The notes beneath the pieces were generated by a model. The model was not told where the DNA came from. It made no database searches and was given only the letters and a program-made list of their open reading frames with translations. The position numbers were made by a program, and so were the translations under genes. A stretch of DNA of 7,466 nt from CAYZBM01 sp964476705 (lineage in GTDB: Bacteria; Pseudomonadota; Alphaproteobacteria; Rickettsiales; UBA6187). The DNA lies in contig CAYZBM010000086.1 in NCBI GenBank assembly GCA_964476705.1, positions 1 through 7,466 of the forward strand, read 5' to 3'. Positions 1 through 6,708 of this stretch are shown here, piece after piece. Every line of letters begins with the position of its first letter. Positions within the stretch are counted from its first letter, which is position 1.

Positions 1-11
1 TACAACTTAAG

Positions 12-44
12 AAAAAAGTGTTTTTTATAAAAAAACACTTTTTC
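12..44 (-). terminator. Hairpin terminator after the KDT-repeat gene
   Basis: A perfect inverted repeat lies just past the stop codon of the KDT-repeat gene. The 13-base arms are 13-25 and 31-43; adding the 26/30 pair gives a 14-bp stem with a 3-base loop. Read on the minus strand, the stem ends in a run of T, as expected for intrinsic termination. The A and T runs on both sides mean it could work in either direction. The stem is AT-rich apart from the GTG/CAC core. Confidence 0.75.
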
Positions 45-52
45 ACAACCGA

Positions 53-1169
53 CTATATACTTCGGCCACCAGTACTGACTCCTGAAGATTGCTTTCCGTT
101 GACTAACTCAGTATCATTATGATTTGATTGCTGTTGACTAATATTACTACTAGATATACTGCTCTCTTGCACTGTTTCTGTAGAGGCTGCCCTAAAGATA
201 GTAGTACCCTTNNNNNNNNNNNNNNNNNNNNNNNNNNNNNNNNNNNNNNNNNNNNNNNNNNNNNNNNNNNNNNNNNNNNNNNNNNNNNNNNNNNNNNNNN
301 NNNNNNNNNNNAGTATCCTTAGTATCCTTAGTATCCTTAGTATCCTTAGTATCCTTAGTATCCTTAGTATCCTTACCGCCTTCCATGCTATATTTCTTAT
401 TATCAATACCTAATTCTTTTTGAATTTTATTAATTTCTAGAATTTTTGCTTGGAATTCATCAGGCATAGGAGGATTTTTAAGTAAGGCATGGTACTCTTC
501 GTCTGTAATTGCAACTTGTCCTGCATCTGTATCTGGTATAAATCGTTTCTTATAAGCCTCATGATCATTTTCAGATTTTTTTCTACCTAATTCAGTTTCT
601 ACCCTTCCAACTAGGCTACCAAAAGAAATATCACCAACTTGTTTTTGAGTATAACTATTAAACTCCGCACAGTCTTCTTTTAGCTTAGCAAAACGAGGAT
701 CATTTATTACCTCGGCCTTAAGTACCTCCAATTTTTCTTTAAGATCTTCTTTTTTCAATTCCGATTCTAAGTGTTTTATCTCTATTTCCAATAATGCTTT
801 ATTTTCATCTGTCTTTTCAATCTTATCGTCCAATTGTTTTATATTTTCTGCTTTTTTATCCATCTTTATTTTTATTTCTTTGATGTCTTTTTCACCGACC
901 GCAATTTTACCTGATAATCTTTCTGTTCTCTCATTATTTCTAGCTGTAACTAATCTGTGGAGTTCAGAATTAATATTGTACGCTTCATCATATAATACTC
1001 TAAATTCCGTGAGCAATACTTTATTTTGTTCTAAAGCAAGTTCAATATCATATTTAGCGCCATTAAGTTTATCCTCAGCTTCTTTCTTACGTTTTAAAAG
1101 CAACTCTTTTGATTCATTAGCTTTAGTTACTTCTTTCTCAGAATTATTATTATTTTCCTGAATACTCAT
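53..1169 (-). CDS. Coiled-coil protein with KDT tandem repeat (interrupted by assembly gap)
   Basis: I do not recognise a family. The ATG at 1167-1169 follows GAGGTGAT, a strong match to the anti-Shine-Dalgarno sequence. Residues about 10-155 are highly charged (Lys/Glu-rich) with heptad-like spacing and are probably coiled coil. Residues about 160-265 look more globular (motifs NDPRFAKL and ITDEEYHALL). From residue 266 there are seven Lys-Asp-Thr repeats, then a 100-N gap. After the gap a degenerate repeat, Lys-Gly-Thr, leads into a 52-residue Ser/Gln/Asn/Thr-rich tail ending GGRSI and a TAG at 53-55. Counting 100 N literally shifts the frame and gives a false early stop near 192. The 9-base repeat phase on both sides shows that the tail belongs to the same reading frame. 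There is no signal peptide or membrane segment, so the protein is cytoplasmic or exported by a non-Sec route; a type IV effector is only a guess. Its true length is unknown. Confidence 0.8.
203..374 (-). repeat. 9-bp tandem repeat encoding KDT, with gap inside
   Basis: Seven perfect copies of agtatcctt (plus strand) fill 312-374, and one degenerate copy, agtaccctt, lies at 203-211 on the far side of the gap. On the coding strand the unit is AAG GAT ACT (Lys-Asp-Thr), and the degenerate unit is AAG GGT ACT (Lys-Gly-Thr). Because the unit is 9 bp, gain or loss of copies keeps the frame. The number of copies inside the gap is unknown. Confidence 0.9.
212..311. other. Assembly gap, exactly 100 N
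   Basis: One hundred consecutive N bases, the conventional placeholder for a gap of unknown length. It falls inside the 9-bp tandem array, which a short-read assembly would fail to span. The length should not be taken literally: 100 is not a multiple of 9 or 3, whereas complete repeat units abut both edges. Confidence 0.97.
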
Positions 1170-1384
1170 ATCACCTCTATATTGCCAGAATATCTCAATT
1201 TAAATATCAACAAAATTTAGTATAACACGCGAATATTAAAGAAAGGTTAACGAAGTTATGGAATTCATTTTATATCGAAATTAGAGTGTGTTAATGTACA
1301 CTACGGGCGAAATCTCCGAGTTATTTTACAACTTTGTTTTATAATATCTAATTTTTGGAGTTAAAAGCAGTAGACCTGAGCTAA
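1170..1384. other. Intergenic region upstream of the KDT-repeat gene
   Basis: This AT-rich stretch holds the 5' region of the KDT gene. The Shine-Dalgarno GAGG is at 1174-1177. On the minus strand a TATACT about 50 bases before the start codon (around 1221) could be a -10 box, but no convincing -35 lies 16-18 bases upstream of it. I see no open frame of note and no RNA gene here. The part from about 1300 to 1384 is more mixed in composition and merges into the palindrome-rich patch next to the tRNA. Confidence 0.45.
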
Positions 1385-1452
1385 AGCTTCGTTATACAAT
1401 CCTACGTATAACTTTCTTCGGGCTTGCCGACCGAAGCTCGAAGAGCGTAGGG
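1385..1452. repeat. Nested palindrome patch next to tRNA-Ser, possible Rickettsia-type palindromic repeat
   Basis: Several inverted repeats interlock here: agcttcg (1385-1391) with cgaagct (1432-1438), gttatac (1391-1397) with gtataac (1406-1412), cttcgg (1416-1421) with ccgaag (1431-1436), and cctacg (1401-1406) with cgtagg (1446-1451). The patch is more GC-rich than its surroundings and begins directly after the CCA end of the tRNA. It may fold as the tRNA trailer or terminator, though no T run follows, or it may be a dispersed palindromic element. The family assignment is a guess; the inverted repeats are read directly. Confidence 0.5.
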
Positions 1453-1542
1453 TGGCGGATGGAGTGGGATTCGAACCCACGGTAGAGTTGCCCCTACGTC
1501 AGTTTTCAAGACTGATACCTTAAACCGCTCGGTCATCCATCC
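1453..1542 (-). tRNA. tRNA-Ser (anticodon UGA)
   Basis: The acceptor arms GGATGGA (5') and TCCATCC (3') pair perfectly; G is the discriminator and CCA is encoded in the genome at 1453-1455. The anticodon loop CTTGAAA, flanked by TCAGT/ACTGA, has anticodon TGA at 1506-1508, which reads UCA serine codons. The T arm GTGGG-TTCGAAT-CCCAC is canonical. The long variable arm with a GTAG/CTAC stem is the class II hallmark of serine tRNAs. Length with CCA is 90 nt. Confidence 0.97.
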
Positions 1543-1549
1543 GAGGCCC

Positions 1550-1578
1550 GTTCTAACAGATTAATACTTTGAGATCAA
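1550..1578 (-). promoter_or_regulatory. Possible promoter for tRNA-Ser
   Basis: On the minus strand TTGATC (1573-1578) and TAGAAC (1550-1555) are 17 bases apart, each matching sigma-70 consensus at 4 of 6 positions. A GC-rich stretch follows, as is common in stable-RNA promoters. It sits very close to the tRNA 5' end, leaving almost no leader, which weakens the call. Confidence 0.3.
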
Positions 1579-1617
1579 GAGAAAATCTTATCTGTGCTTA
1601 AAAGCATTTTAAGATCT

Positions 1618-2208
1618 TTAAATTGCAGGCTTAACTAGGCTTCTTCTATACATAACTACGGCAATAAACACTAAAATAACCAAGGTAATTGCAATAGGAA
1701 AAAGTAAAGTTATGGTAGAATAATGCTCTAAAGCCAGTATAGAAGTAATATTCCGCGCTACAATTATAAAATAAAGGGATATCTTCTCCTCAAATGGCTT
1801 CACATAAGCTTTTCTTATAGTAGGGAAAAAACCAACTACATCTACCATAGTTAAGATAAAAACCGACCAAAAAGGACTAGACGTTAAATACCAAATAGGT
1901 AGCGCCAAAAGCGAAAAAATAAAAAAGATCCAGTCAGTTTTGCTAATAGTAATATCTGCTTTTTTAGTATAGGCTAAAAAGGCTACAAAAGTAGTTATAA
2001 CTCCAGACAAACCAATAGACCACGCCCCTGCCCCACCTTTATCTGATAATTGGGCTAGAAATACTATAAAAGTAGTAATACCCCAAATAACCCAAGAAAA
2101 AACATGAGGTTTAGTTTCACCAATAATAATTGATTTGATATAAGGAACAAAACCAACAATAGTTAGTATTACCGCTATAATTCCAATAAAATCTTTTGAA
2201 TAAGTCAT
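1618..2208 (-). CDS. Polytopic membrane protein with duplicated PQ-loop-like half
   Basis: A 196-residue, strongly hydrophobic protein with about seven membrane segments by inspection (near residues 8-29, 36-54, 62-80, 92-108, 112-130, 143-160 and 163-187). Two matching stretches, VGFVPYIKS (from residue 18) and VGFFPTIRKA (from 125), each sit at the end of a helix and are followed by a polar loop with Pro and Glu and then another helix. This resembles the duplicated proline-containing repeats of PQ-loop/SemiSWEET-type transporters, but the exact PQ motif is absent, so the family is a suggestion. A small-solute transporter of the inner membrane would fit. The start is supported by AGGA at 2217-2220, 8 bases before the ATG. 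The gene is monocistronic by spacing. A short AT hairpin (1597-1613) lies just after the stop without a clear T run. Confidence 0.8.
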   Translation of the reverse strand: MTYSKDFIGIIAVILTIVGFVPYIKSIIIGETKPHVFSWVIWGITTFIVFLAQLSDKGGAGAWSIGLSGVITTFVAFLAYTKKADITISKTDWIFFIFSLLALPIWYLTSSPFWSVFILTMVDVVGFFPTIRKAYVKPFEEKISLYFIIVARNITSILALEHYSTITLLFPIAITLVILVFIAVVMYRRSLVKPAI

Positions 2209-2281
2209 GTTCTAAGTCCTAATAACAGTGAGTTTTTCCTTATAGTAGTTAAAGCTTGCCCTTACCTAAATTTTTTTATAG

Positions 2282-2302
2282 ATCCCGGAATAAATCCGGG
2301 AT
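2282..2302. repeat. GC-rich hairpin, 8-bp stem
   Basis: A perfect inverted repeat with arms atcccgga (2282-2289) and tccgggat (2295-2302) and a 5-base loop stands out in an AT-rich spacer. It lies between the RES toxin gene and the membrane-protein gene and directly abuts the 70-nt palindromic element. It could stop or attenuate transcripts leaving the toxin operon, but no T run follows on either strand, so it is listed as a structure and not as a terminator. Confidence 0.6.
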
Positions 2303-2368
2303 ATGTAGCATCATAGCAATGATTTATGTAAGTAATTAAAGTGGAAAATCATTGCTTGACCTACTATA
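2299..2368 (-). repeat. 70-nt palindromic element, copy 1
   Basis: Read on the minus strand, this matches 3621-3690 on the plus strand without gaps: about 51 of 70 positions overall and 25 of 27 over the end nearest 2299. Its core is an 11-bp perfect inverted repeat, agcaatgattt (2315-2325) and aaatcattgct (2346-2356), around a 20-base loop. The loop has diverged between copies while the arms and flanks are conserved. It lies about 46 bases past the RES stop codon. Confidence 0.7.
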
Positions 2369-2414
2369 ACTTGACGCGCATGGTTGGACTATTCAAGCTC
2401 GAAGTGTACCACCC

Positions 2415-3116
2415 TTAAAATTTTATTCTTTCTTTAAACCCTTCTCTTATTTCGAAATATGACTCTACTTTTTCTCCATTCCAATGAAAAACAACATGAC
2501 GTTCTTGAATAGGAATATCTATAACATCCGGCCAGAATGCAGCAAAACATTCTCCATCCTTGTCCCTAATACTTTTATACACAATACCATAACTACCTTC
2601 TTCTCTAAGTTTTTTTGCTAATTCTTGGCTATATGTATAATCATTTTCTAAGTAACATTCTTTCCAGGAATCTATTTGCCTTATATCATGTAAATTATTA
2701 TCAATTTTACCTAACAATGTTCGGCAAGTAATATCTATTATAGGCTCTTTAGTAGCTTCCATAAATTCCTTTGTATAACCATATGCTTTTTCTTTTACTG
2801 CAGTTATAAAATCATTAGTAGCATAATACGCCCCAAAATTTGCATCATTAAATCTTGAACCATTAGGATTTACATGTGTAAAAGCAGATATAACCCACCA
2901 CGAATTTATTCCTGTAATCATACGTTCTTTTGATATTAATGAAATATCTCCTATTTCCTGTCTTACTCTAGAATTTGTCATCTCAGAAATTTCTATTGCT
3001 GATATCCAATCTTCATTATTACTAATTATATCTTCCCAGATATTACAAGGAGGATAACAACTATTAATAAGACGATATGTTTTTTCCCATTTTACTCTAG
3101 ATATAGGAGGATTCAT
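2415..3116 (-). CDS. RES-domain toxin (NAD+-degrading) of an Xre-RES toxin-antitoxin pair
   Basis: RES toxins deplete cellular NAD+ by phosphorolysis or hydrolysis and arrest growth unless held by their Xre partner. The 233-residue protein carries the three polar positions that name the family: Arg88 in GSRFND, followed by Tyr97/98; Glu109 in ITAVKEKAY; and Ser182 in GIVYKSIRDKDG. The stretch GSYGIVYKSIR...CFAAFWPD is the typical end of the domain. The N-terminal 80 residues make it longer than minimal RES domains. It looks intact with no missing catalytic position. It follows the antitoxin with a 1-base overlap (TAATG), so translation is probably coupled, and GAGAGG sits 7 bases before its ATG. 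The gene order antitoxin-toxin is the family norm. Confidence 0.92.
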   Translation of the reverse strand: MNPPISRVKWEKTYRLINSCYPPCNIWEDIISNNEDWISAIEISEMTNSRVRQEIGDISLISKERMITGINSWWVISAFTHVNPNGSRFNDANFGAYYATNDFITAVKEKAYGYTKEFMEATKEPIIDITCRTLLGKIDNNLHDIRQIDSWKECYLENDYTYSQELAKKLREEGSYGIVYKSIRDKDGECFAAFWPDVIDIPIQERHVVFHWNGEKVESYFEIREGFKERIKF

Positions 3117-3508
3117 TACATACCTCTCATTGCATCAAGATAGTTCCTAATATAAGCTAAATCTGTAATTTCTCCTGCAATCATACGTTCGTAAGCAGAT
3201 TGGCCACCAAATGCTTTATTGGATTTTGTAATCCAGGCATAAGCACGTTCATTATTACCACTAAATAACATTTTAAGAGCCTTATGAATTCCCATAAGAT
3301 AGCTAATTCTTATTAAAGTATCATGCGGCACATTACTAATTTCTCCTTTTTGCCACTTATAAAATAATGATTCACTTGGTCTACCAAGAAGTTTTCGTTT
3401 ATTTTCCACTCCATTTATCTGCCACCTAATCATAAGATTAAAAAAAGCTTCCATGGCTACTCTATTAACATTCTGATGTTTCTGCTCTTTTAATACTTTC
3501 TCATCCAT
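3116..3508 (-). CDS. Xre antitoxin with MbcA/ParS/Xre C-terminal domain (DUF2384)
   Basis: This 130-residue protein is the antitoxin that neutralises the downstream RES toxin and very likely represses its own operon. The N-terminal half is helical and probably the Xre-like HTH (motif GRPSESLFYKWQKGEIS). The C-terminal half has the signature of the MbcA/ParS/Xre domain: NERAYAWITKSNKAFGGQS, then ERMIAGEITDLAYIRNYLDA. In studied Xre-RES complexes the antitoxin C-terminus blocks the toxin active site. A longer frame opens at 3607, but I choose the ATG at 3506-3508: GAGGAG (3515-3520) lies 6 bases before it, and the promoter at 3536-3564 falls inside the longer frame. The stop overlaps the toxin start by one base. 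Confidence 0.92.
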   Translation of the reverse strand: MDEKVLKEQKHQNVNRVAMEAFFNLMIRWQINGVENKRKLLGRPSESLFYKWQKGEISNVPHDTLIRISYLMGIHKALKMLFSGNNERAYAWITKSNKAFGGQSAYERMIAGEITDLAYIRNYLDAMRGM

Positions 3509-3526
3509 ATAAGACTCCTCATGCTT

Positions 3527-3568
3527 TATATATAAAGTATAAGCTATATCGCTGTATATGTAAAGTAT
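3527..3568 (-). promoter_or_regulatory. Xre-RES promoter with tandem operator-like repeats
   Basis: On the minus strand TTTACA (3559-3564) and TATACT (3536-3541) each match sigma-70 consensus at 5 of 6 positions with the ideal 17-base spacer. A 14-base direct repeat with one mismatch (3527-3540 and 3555-3568, 28 bp apart) covers the -10 and the -35. A perfect 14-bp palindrome, ctttatatataaag (3524-3537), overlaps the -10 and start-site region. Autoregulation by the Xre antitoxin is the natural reading, as tandem sites spaced by nearly three helical turns suit a multimeric repressor. Operator function is inferred. Confidence 0.65.
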
Positions 3569-3620
3569 TGATTGCGATCTTTTTGCACAAAATACTCTCT
3601 TTTGCAAAAATACTTTTATC

Positions 3621-3690
3621 TATAGTAGATCAAGAAATAATTTACCTCTAATCAATAATTATTAAATTATTTCTATGATGCTACATATCC
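3621..3690 (+). repeat. 70-nt palindromic element, copy 2
   Basis: This is the inverted counterpart of 2299-2368. It opens with tatagtag (3621-3628) and ends with the 17-base exact match tatgatgctacatatcc (3674-3690). Its core stem is agaaataattt pairing with aaattatttct, again 11 bp and perfect although two base pairs differ from copy 1. It lies just upstream of the Xre-RES promoter, so the two copies enclose the whole cassette. Confidence 0.7.
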
Positions 3691-3721
3691 TTAAAAAATA
3701 TATCCTTATAATACTATTTAT

Positions 3722-3740
3722 GTTGTCCTGAAGGATCAAC
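3722..3740 (-). terminator. Weak hairpin after the autotransporter gene
   Basis: About 10 bases after the autotransporter stop codon, GTTG-A-TCC pairs with GGA-CAAC around a TTCA loop, with one bulged A. There is no clear T run after it, so termination is uncertain. No better candidate is visible between the stop codon and the palindromic element. Confidence 0.35.
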
Positions 3741-3750
3741 AATAATGGAC

Positions 3751-6672
3751 TTAAAAATTATAATTATAGCCTAAAGAACCAATAAATTCTCTAAAATCAC
3801 CATTTTGTCTTTTATCAAATTTAGCGGTGATAACAGACTTATCTGAAAATGGCACAGCAAAATAGGCGCTAGAACCTAAAATAAATTTTTGGCTATAAGT
3901 CGGAGTTAGACTATAGCTAGTAGTACTTTCTGTCACTAAAGCATTTTTCTTAGAATAAAGATTACTTTGATAGCCGGTAACTTCTAACTTATAAAAAGAA
4001 CCTTGTGGTAGATGCAAAAACTTAGCTAAATTATCTTTATATGAAGCTCCTATTTCAAAATTTGCAGTACTTATGGAAGAATCTGATATATCTAAATTAC
4101 CAGCAGAAAGACCATATTCATGCCAACCTTTATGATGAGTTTTTTGTAAATTTTCAGAAGCAAATAATTCTAATTTACCACTTAAAGTAACTGGTATTGT
4201 ATGCGATAAACCAATATCTAAATATTGAAAATTACCACTTCCTGAACCTTTACCTATCTCATTATCGCCATTTACATTTACATAACGATCATTATAAAAA
4301 TTAAAAAAGCCCAAACCTACTTGCGTAAATCCATATAAATCACCAAATGGAGTTGCAAAATTCTTACCTAAACCAATAGCCAAACCACTAGTATCTATAT
4401 CATCTTTGCCATCATAAATAAACCGGTTAACTCTAGCCTCCGAATTAAACACTCCACCAACAATTTCAAAATTATTATAATTATTAACTAACCCTGCAGA
4501 AGTAATATAACCATCTGAAGCATAGCCAGATGAATTAGCATGCGGTGACATAGTAGAATTAAAGCTACCTACAGAAACCCAAGTACTAGTTTTTTTACTA
4601 TCTAAATCGTGCGAATCACGTAATTGATCAGTTAAAGATTTGCTAAGCAATCTTGCAACAGAATTTTGTGAAGATAAAGTTCCATCTAAGGCATTGCCAT
4701 TTAAGGTTTTAGAAATAGTAGCTTCCACTGAAGCACTATTATACTTTAGACTAGTTGAAAAACCATTATCAGTAGTTACCGTATCAAATTGGCCAGATAC
4801 AGCACCTCCGGTAGTTTCAAGCACATTTTGAGTAACTGTAAAATAACCATCAGCCCCTAAAAGCGCAAAATTTGCTATACCATGAACTGTAATATTTCCT
4901 GTTGCAATAATTTTATCAATAGCACTATTATTAAATTCAAAATCTGTAATCGAACCTGAATTTAAATTTAAATCGCCACTCACATTTAATGTTCCTATAG
5001 AATTACCAGCAGCTAAGGTTCCACCAGATTGAACAGTTAAACCACCAACCGTTCCATGACCTGAAATCTTAGCTCCTGAATCAACGGTAACTGCACTAGA
5101 ACTTAAACTACCATTTACTTTTAATTCACCAGCAGAAATTGTTGTAGTACCAGTATAATCATTTGTTCCGGTTAATTCTAACCTACCAGAACCAATTTTT
5201 ATAACTGAACCACTACCTGAAATATCACGAGCATAGCTAAGATTCAAAGCACCTGATGATATTGATAATGACCCTGTATTTGAAATATCGCCTACTGATG
5301 CAGAAATAGTACCTGAATAACTTATACTTGAATCAGGTAAAATTAATAAAGAACCAGAATTAGTAATATCTCCAATTAAACTATTTAGAGCCATAATAAG
5401 AGAATTATCGCTACCAGATGATGATAACGCGCCTAAATTACCATTATTGGTAATAGTGGAATTACCGCTCAATGAAGCAGAAAGCACTACACCATTATTA
5501 GCAAGGTCTGCACCAGATGCTAATATAACCGAACTACTACTTAAATTAGCATTAACTTTTAATTCACCAGCTGACACTGTTGTAGTGCCGGTATAATCAT
5601 TAGCTGCAGTTAATTCTAATCGACCGGAACCCGTTTTTATAAGTGCACCATTACCGGAAATATTTCCACTATAATCTACATTATCTGAACCTGTAGCTAC
5701 AGTTATAGAGCCAGTATTGGCAATATCACCAGTAGAACTTCCCGACACCAGATTAAGTGTATTTCCTGTGCCTGATACTGATAAAGCACTTAAGGTTCCG
5801 CTATTAGAAATAGTACCATTACCACTTAAAGAAGTTGAAGCTAAAGTTTCACCATTTGCAATTGTTAAGGTTGCTCCTGAAGTCATATTTGTGGTCCAAT
5901 TACCAACAAGTTGAGATACTAAACCGTTATATTCGGTTAAATTAACATTTTTTTTAATATTTAAAATATTATCACTACCTCCAGCAATAACTTTTCCGGT
6001 TATATTTGAGCCATCTAATATATTTAAAGTTAAACCACTACTAACATTTATAGCCGTATTACTTGAAGAATTAGCCACAATATTTCCAGAATTGGTTATA
6101 ATAGCATGATTACCTGTCAAGTTTATAATCGGATCAGTACCACTATATGAGCTCGAATCAATTGTCCCAGAATTAGTTATTTCAAAAGTACCACTATTAC
6201 CGTTAATAAGATTAAGAGATATATAATTAGAAACTATTGTGCCGGAATTATTTACCTGTATATTGTATGACCTGCGCATAAAAACAGGTGTTGTGTCAAG
6301 CTTTGCAACAATATAAATAGTGGTTCCAAAAGTACCAGTGGTGGTCAGAGATCCGGTATTGGTTATATTAACTGTAGAAGTTCCGGAAAGATTACCAATA
6401 GTAAGAAGAGACAAGACTCCATCAAATGAATTACTTGAAGTAATAGAACCACTATTATTAATATTTATATCTCCAGTAACTAAGCCTGTAAAAATAGCCT
6501 GTCCATCGCCAATAGTATTAGTATTTGTCAAATTTATATTAGTATAAGCAGTATTATCAGAAAATGGTAATGCTGGATCGGTCTGATTATAATCGGTAGC
6601 TTGGCCTGAAAAACTTGATAATATAAGAACCATTCCAATAAAATACTTAAATCTAAAAACTACTTTAGTCAT
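3751..6672 (-). CDS. Autotransporter (type V secretion) with beta-helix passenger
   Basis: A 973-residue surface protein. Residues 1-25 form a Sec signal peptide (basic start, hydrophobic FIGMVLILSSF, likely cleavage after SGQA). The passenger, about 26-690, is rich in Ser, Asn, Gly and Thr with repeated NSG/NTG turns, typical of a right-handed beta-helix. Two autotransporter-associated repeats (GSGRLEL...NDYTGTTT...SAGELKV) lie at about 342-387 and 488-533, and the familiar GNSIGTLNVSGDL segment starts at 556. The C-terminal barrel runs from about 695 (Trp698 in STWVSVGSF) to the end, about 280 residues, and closes with GYNYNF, an outer-membrane-type aromatic terminus. The gene appears intact. 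AGG at 6679-6681 is 6 bases before the ATG. Adhesion or host interaction is the likely role by analogy to rickettsial surface autotransporters; I cannot assign it to a named Sca protein. Confidence 0.93.
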   Translation of the reverse strand: MTKVVFRFKYFIGMVLILSSFSGQATDYNQTDPALPFSDNTAYTNINLTNTNTIGDGQAIFTGLVTGDININNSGSITSSNSFDGVLSLLTIGNLSGTSTVNITNTGSLTTTGTFGTTIYIVAKLDTTPVFMRRSYNIQVNNSGTIVSNYISLNLINGNSGTFEITNSGTIDSSSYSGTDPIINLTGNHAIITNSGNIVANSSSNTAINVSSGLTLNILDGSNITGKVIAGGSDNILNIKKNVNLTEYNGLVSQLVGNWTTNMTSGATLTIANGETLASTSLSGNGTISNSGTLSALSVSGTGNTLNLVSGSSTGDIANTGSITVATGSDNVDYSGNISGNGALIKTGSGRLELTAANDYTGTTTVSAGELKVNANLSSSSVILASGADLANNGVVLSASLSGNSTITNNGNLGALSSSGSDNSLIMALNSLIGDITNSGSLLILPDSSISYSGTISASVGDISNTGSLSISSGALNLSYARDISGSGSVIKIGSGRLELTGTNDYTGTTTISAGELKVNGSLSSSAVTVDSGAKISGHGTVGGLTVQSGGTLAAGNSIGTLNVSGDLNLNSGSITDFEFNNSAIDKIIATGNITVHGIANFALLGADGYFTVTQNVLETTGGAVSGQFDTVTTDNGFSTSLKYNSASVEATISKTLNGNALDGTLSSQNSVARLLSKSLTDQLRDSHDLDSKKTSTWVSVGSFNSTMSPHANSSGYASDGYITSAGLVNNYNNFEIVGGVFNSEARVNRFIYDGKDDIDTSGLAIGLGKNFATPFGDLYGFTQVGLGFFNFYNDRYVNVNGDNEIGKGSGSGNFQYLDIGLSHTIPVTLSGKLELFASENLQKTHHKGWHEYGLSAGNLDISDSSISTANFEIGASYKDNLAKFLHLPQGSFYKLEVTGYQSNLYSKKNALVTESTTSYSLTPTYSQKFILGSSAYFAVPFSDKSVITAKFDKRQNGDFREFIGSLGYNYNF

Positions 6673-6708
6673 AATTTGCCTAAATTTATTTATTAAAATA
6701 ATAAAGAT

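Noticed and set aside
128..322. Plus-strand frame across the gap
   Set aside because: Mostly N residues and antisense to the KDT gene; it has no supporting start signal.
203..374. CRISPR-like array
   Set aside because: The units are contiguous 9-mers in frame with no spacers, and they encode a peptide repeat.
53..406. Open frame reading RIL repeats then the Ser-rich tail
   Set aside because: It is the +1 shadow of the KDT array before the gap. It joins the real tail only because the gap is written as 100 bases.
880..1161. Plus-strand 93-residue frame opposite the KDT gene
   Set aside because: It is the antisense shadow of the Lys/Glu-rich coiled coil, giving a Ser/Leu/Phe-rich product.
2282..2302. 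Rho-independent terminator for the toxin operon
   Set aside because: The hairpin is good, but neither strand has a T run immediately after it; it is kept only as a structure.
3509..3607. N-terminal extension of the antitoxin to the ATG at 3607
   Set aside because: The extra 33 residues overlie the promoter and operators, and the ATG at 3508 has a near-ideal ribosome site.
4640..6547. Plus-strand frames within the autotransporter (4640-4831, 5717-5914, 6320-6547)
   Set aside because: These are Val/Pro/Leu-rich antisense shadows of the Ser/Asn/Thr/Gly passenger codons, and no gene-start signals are visible.
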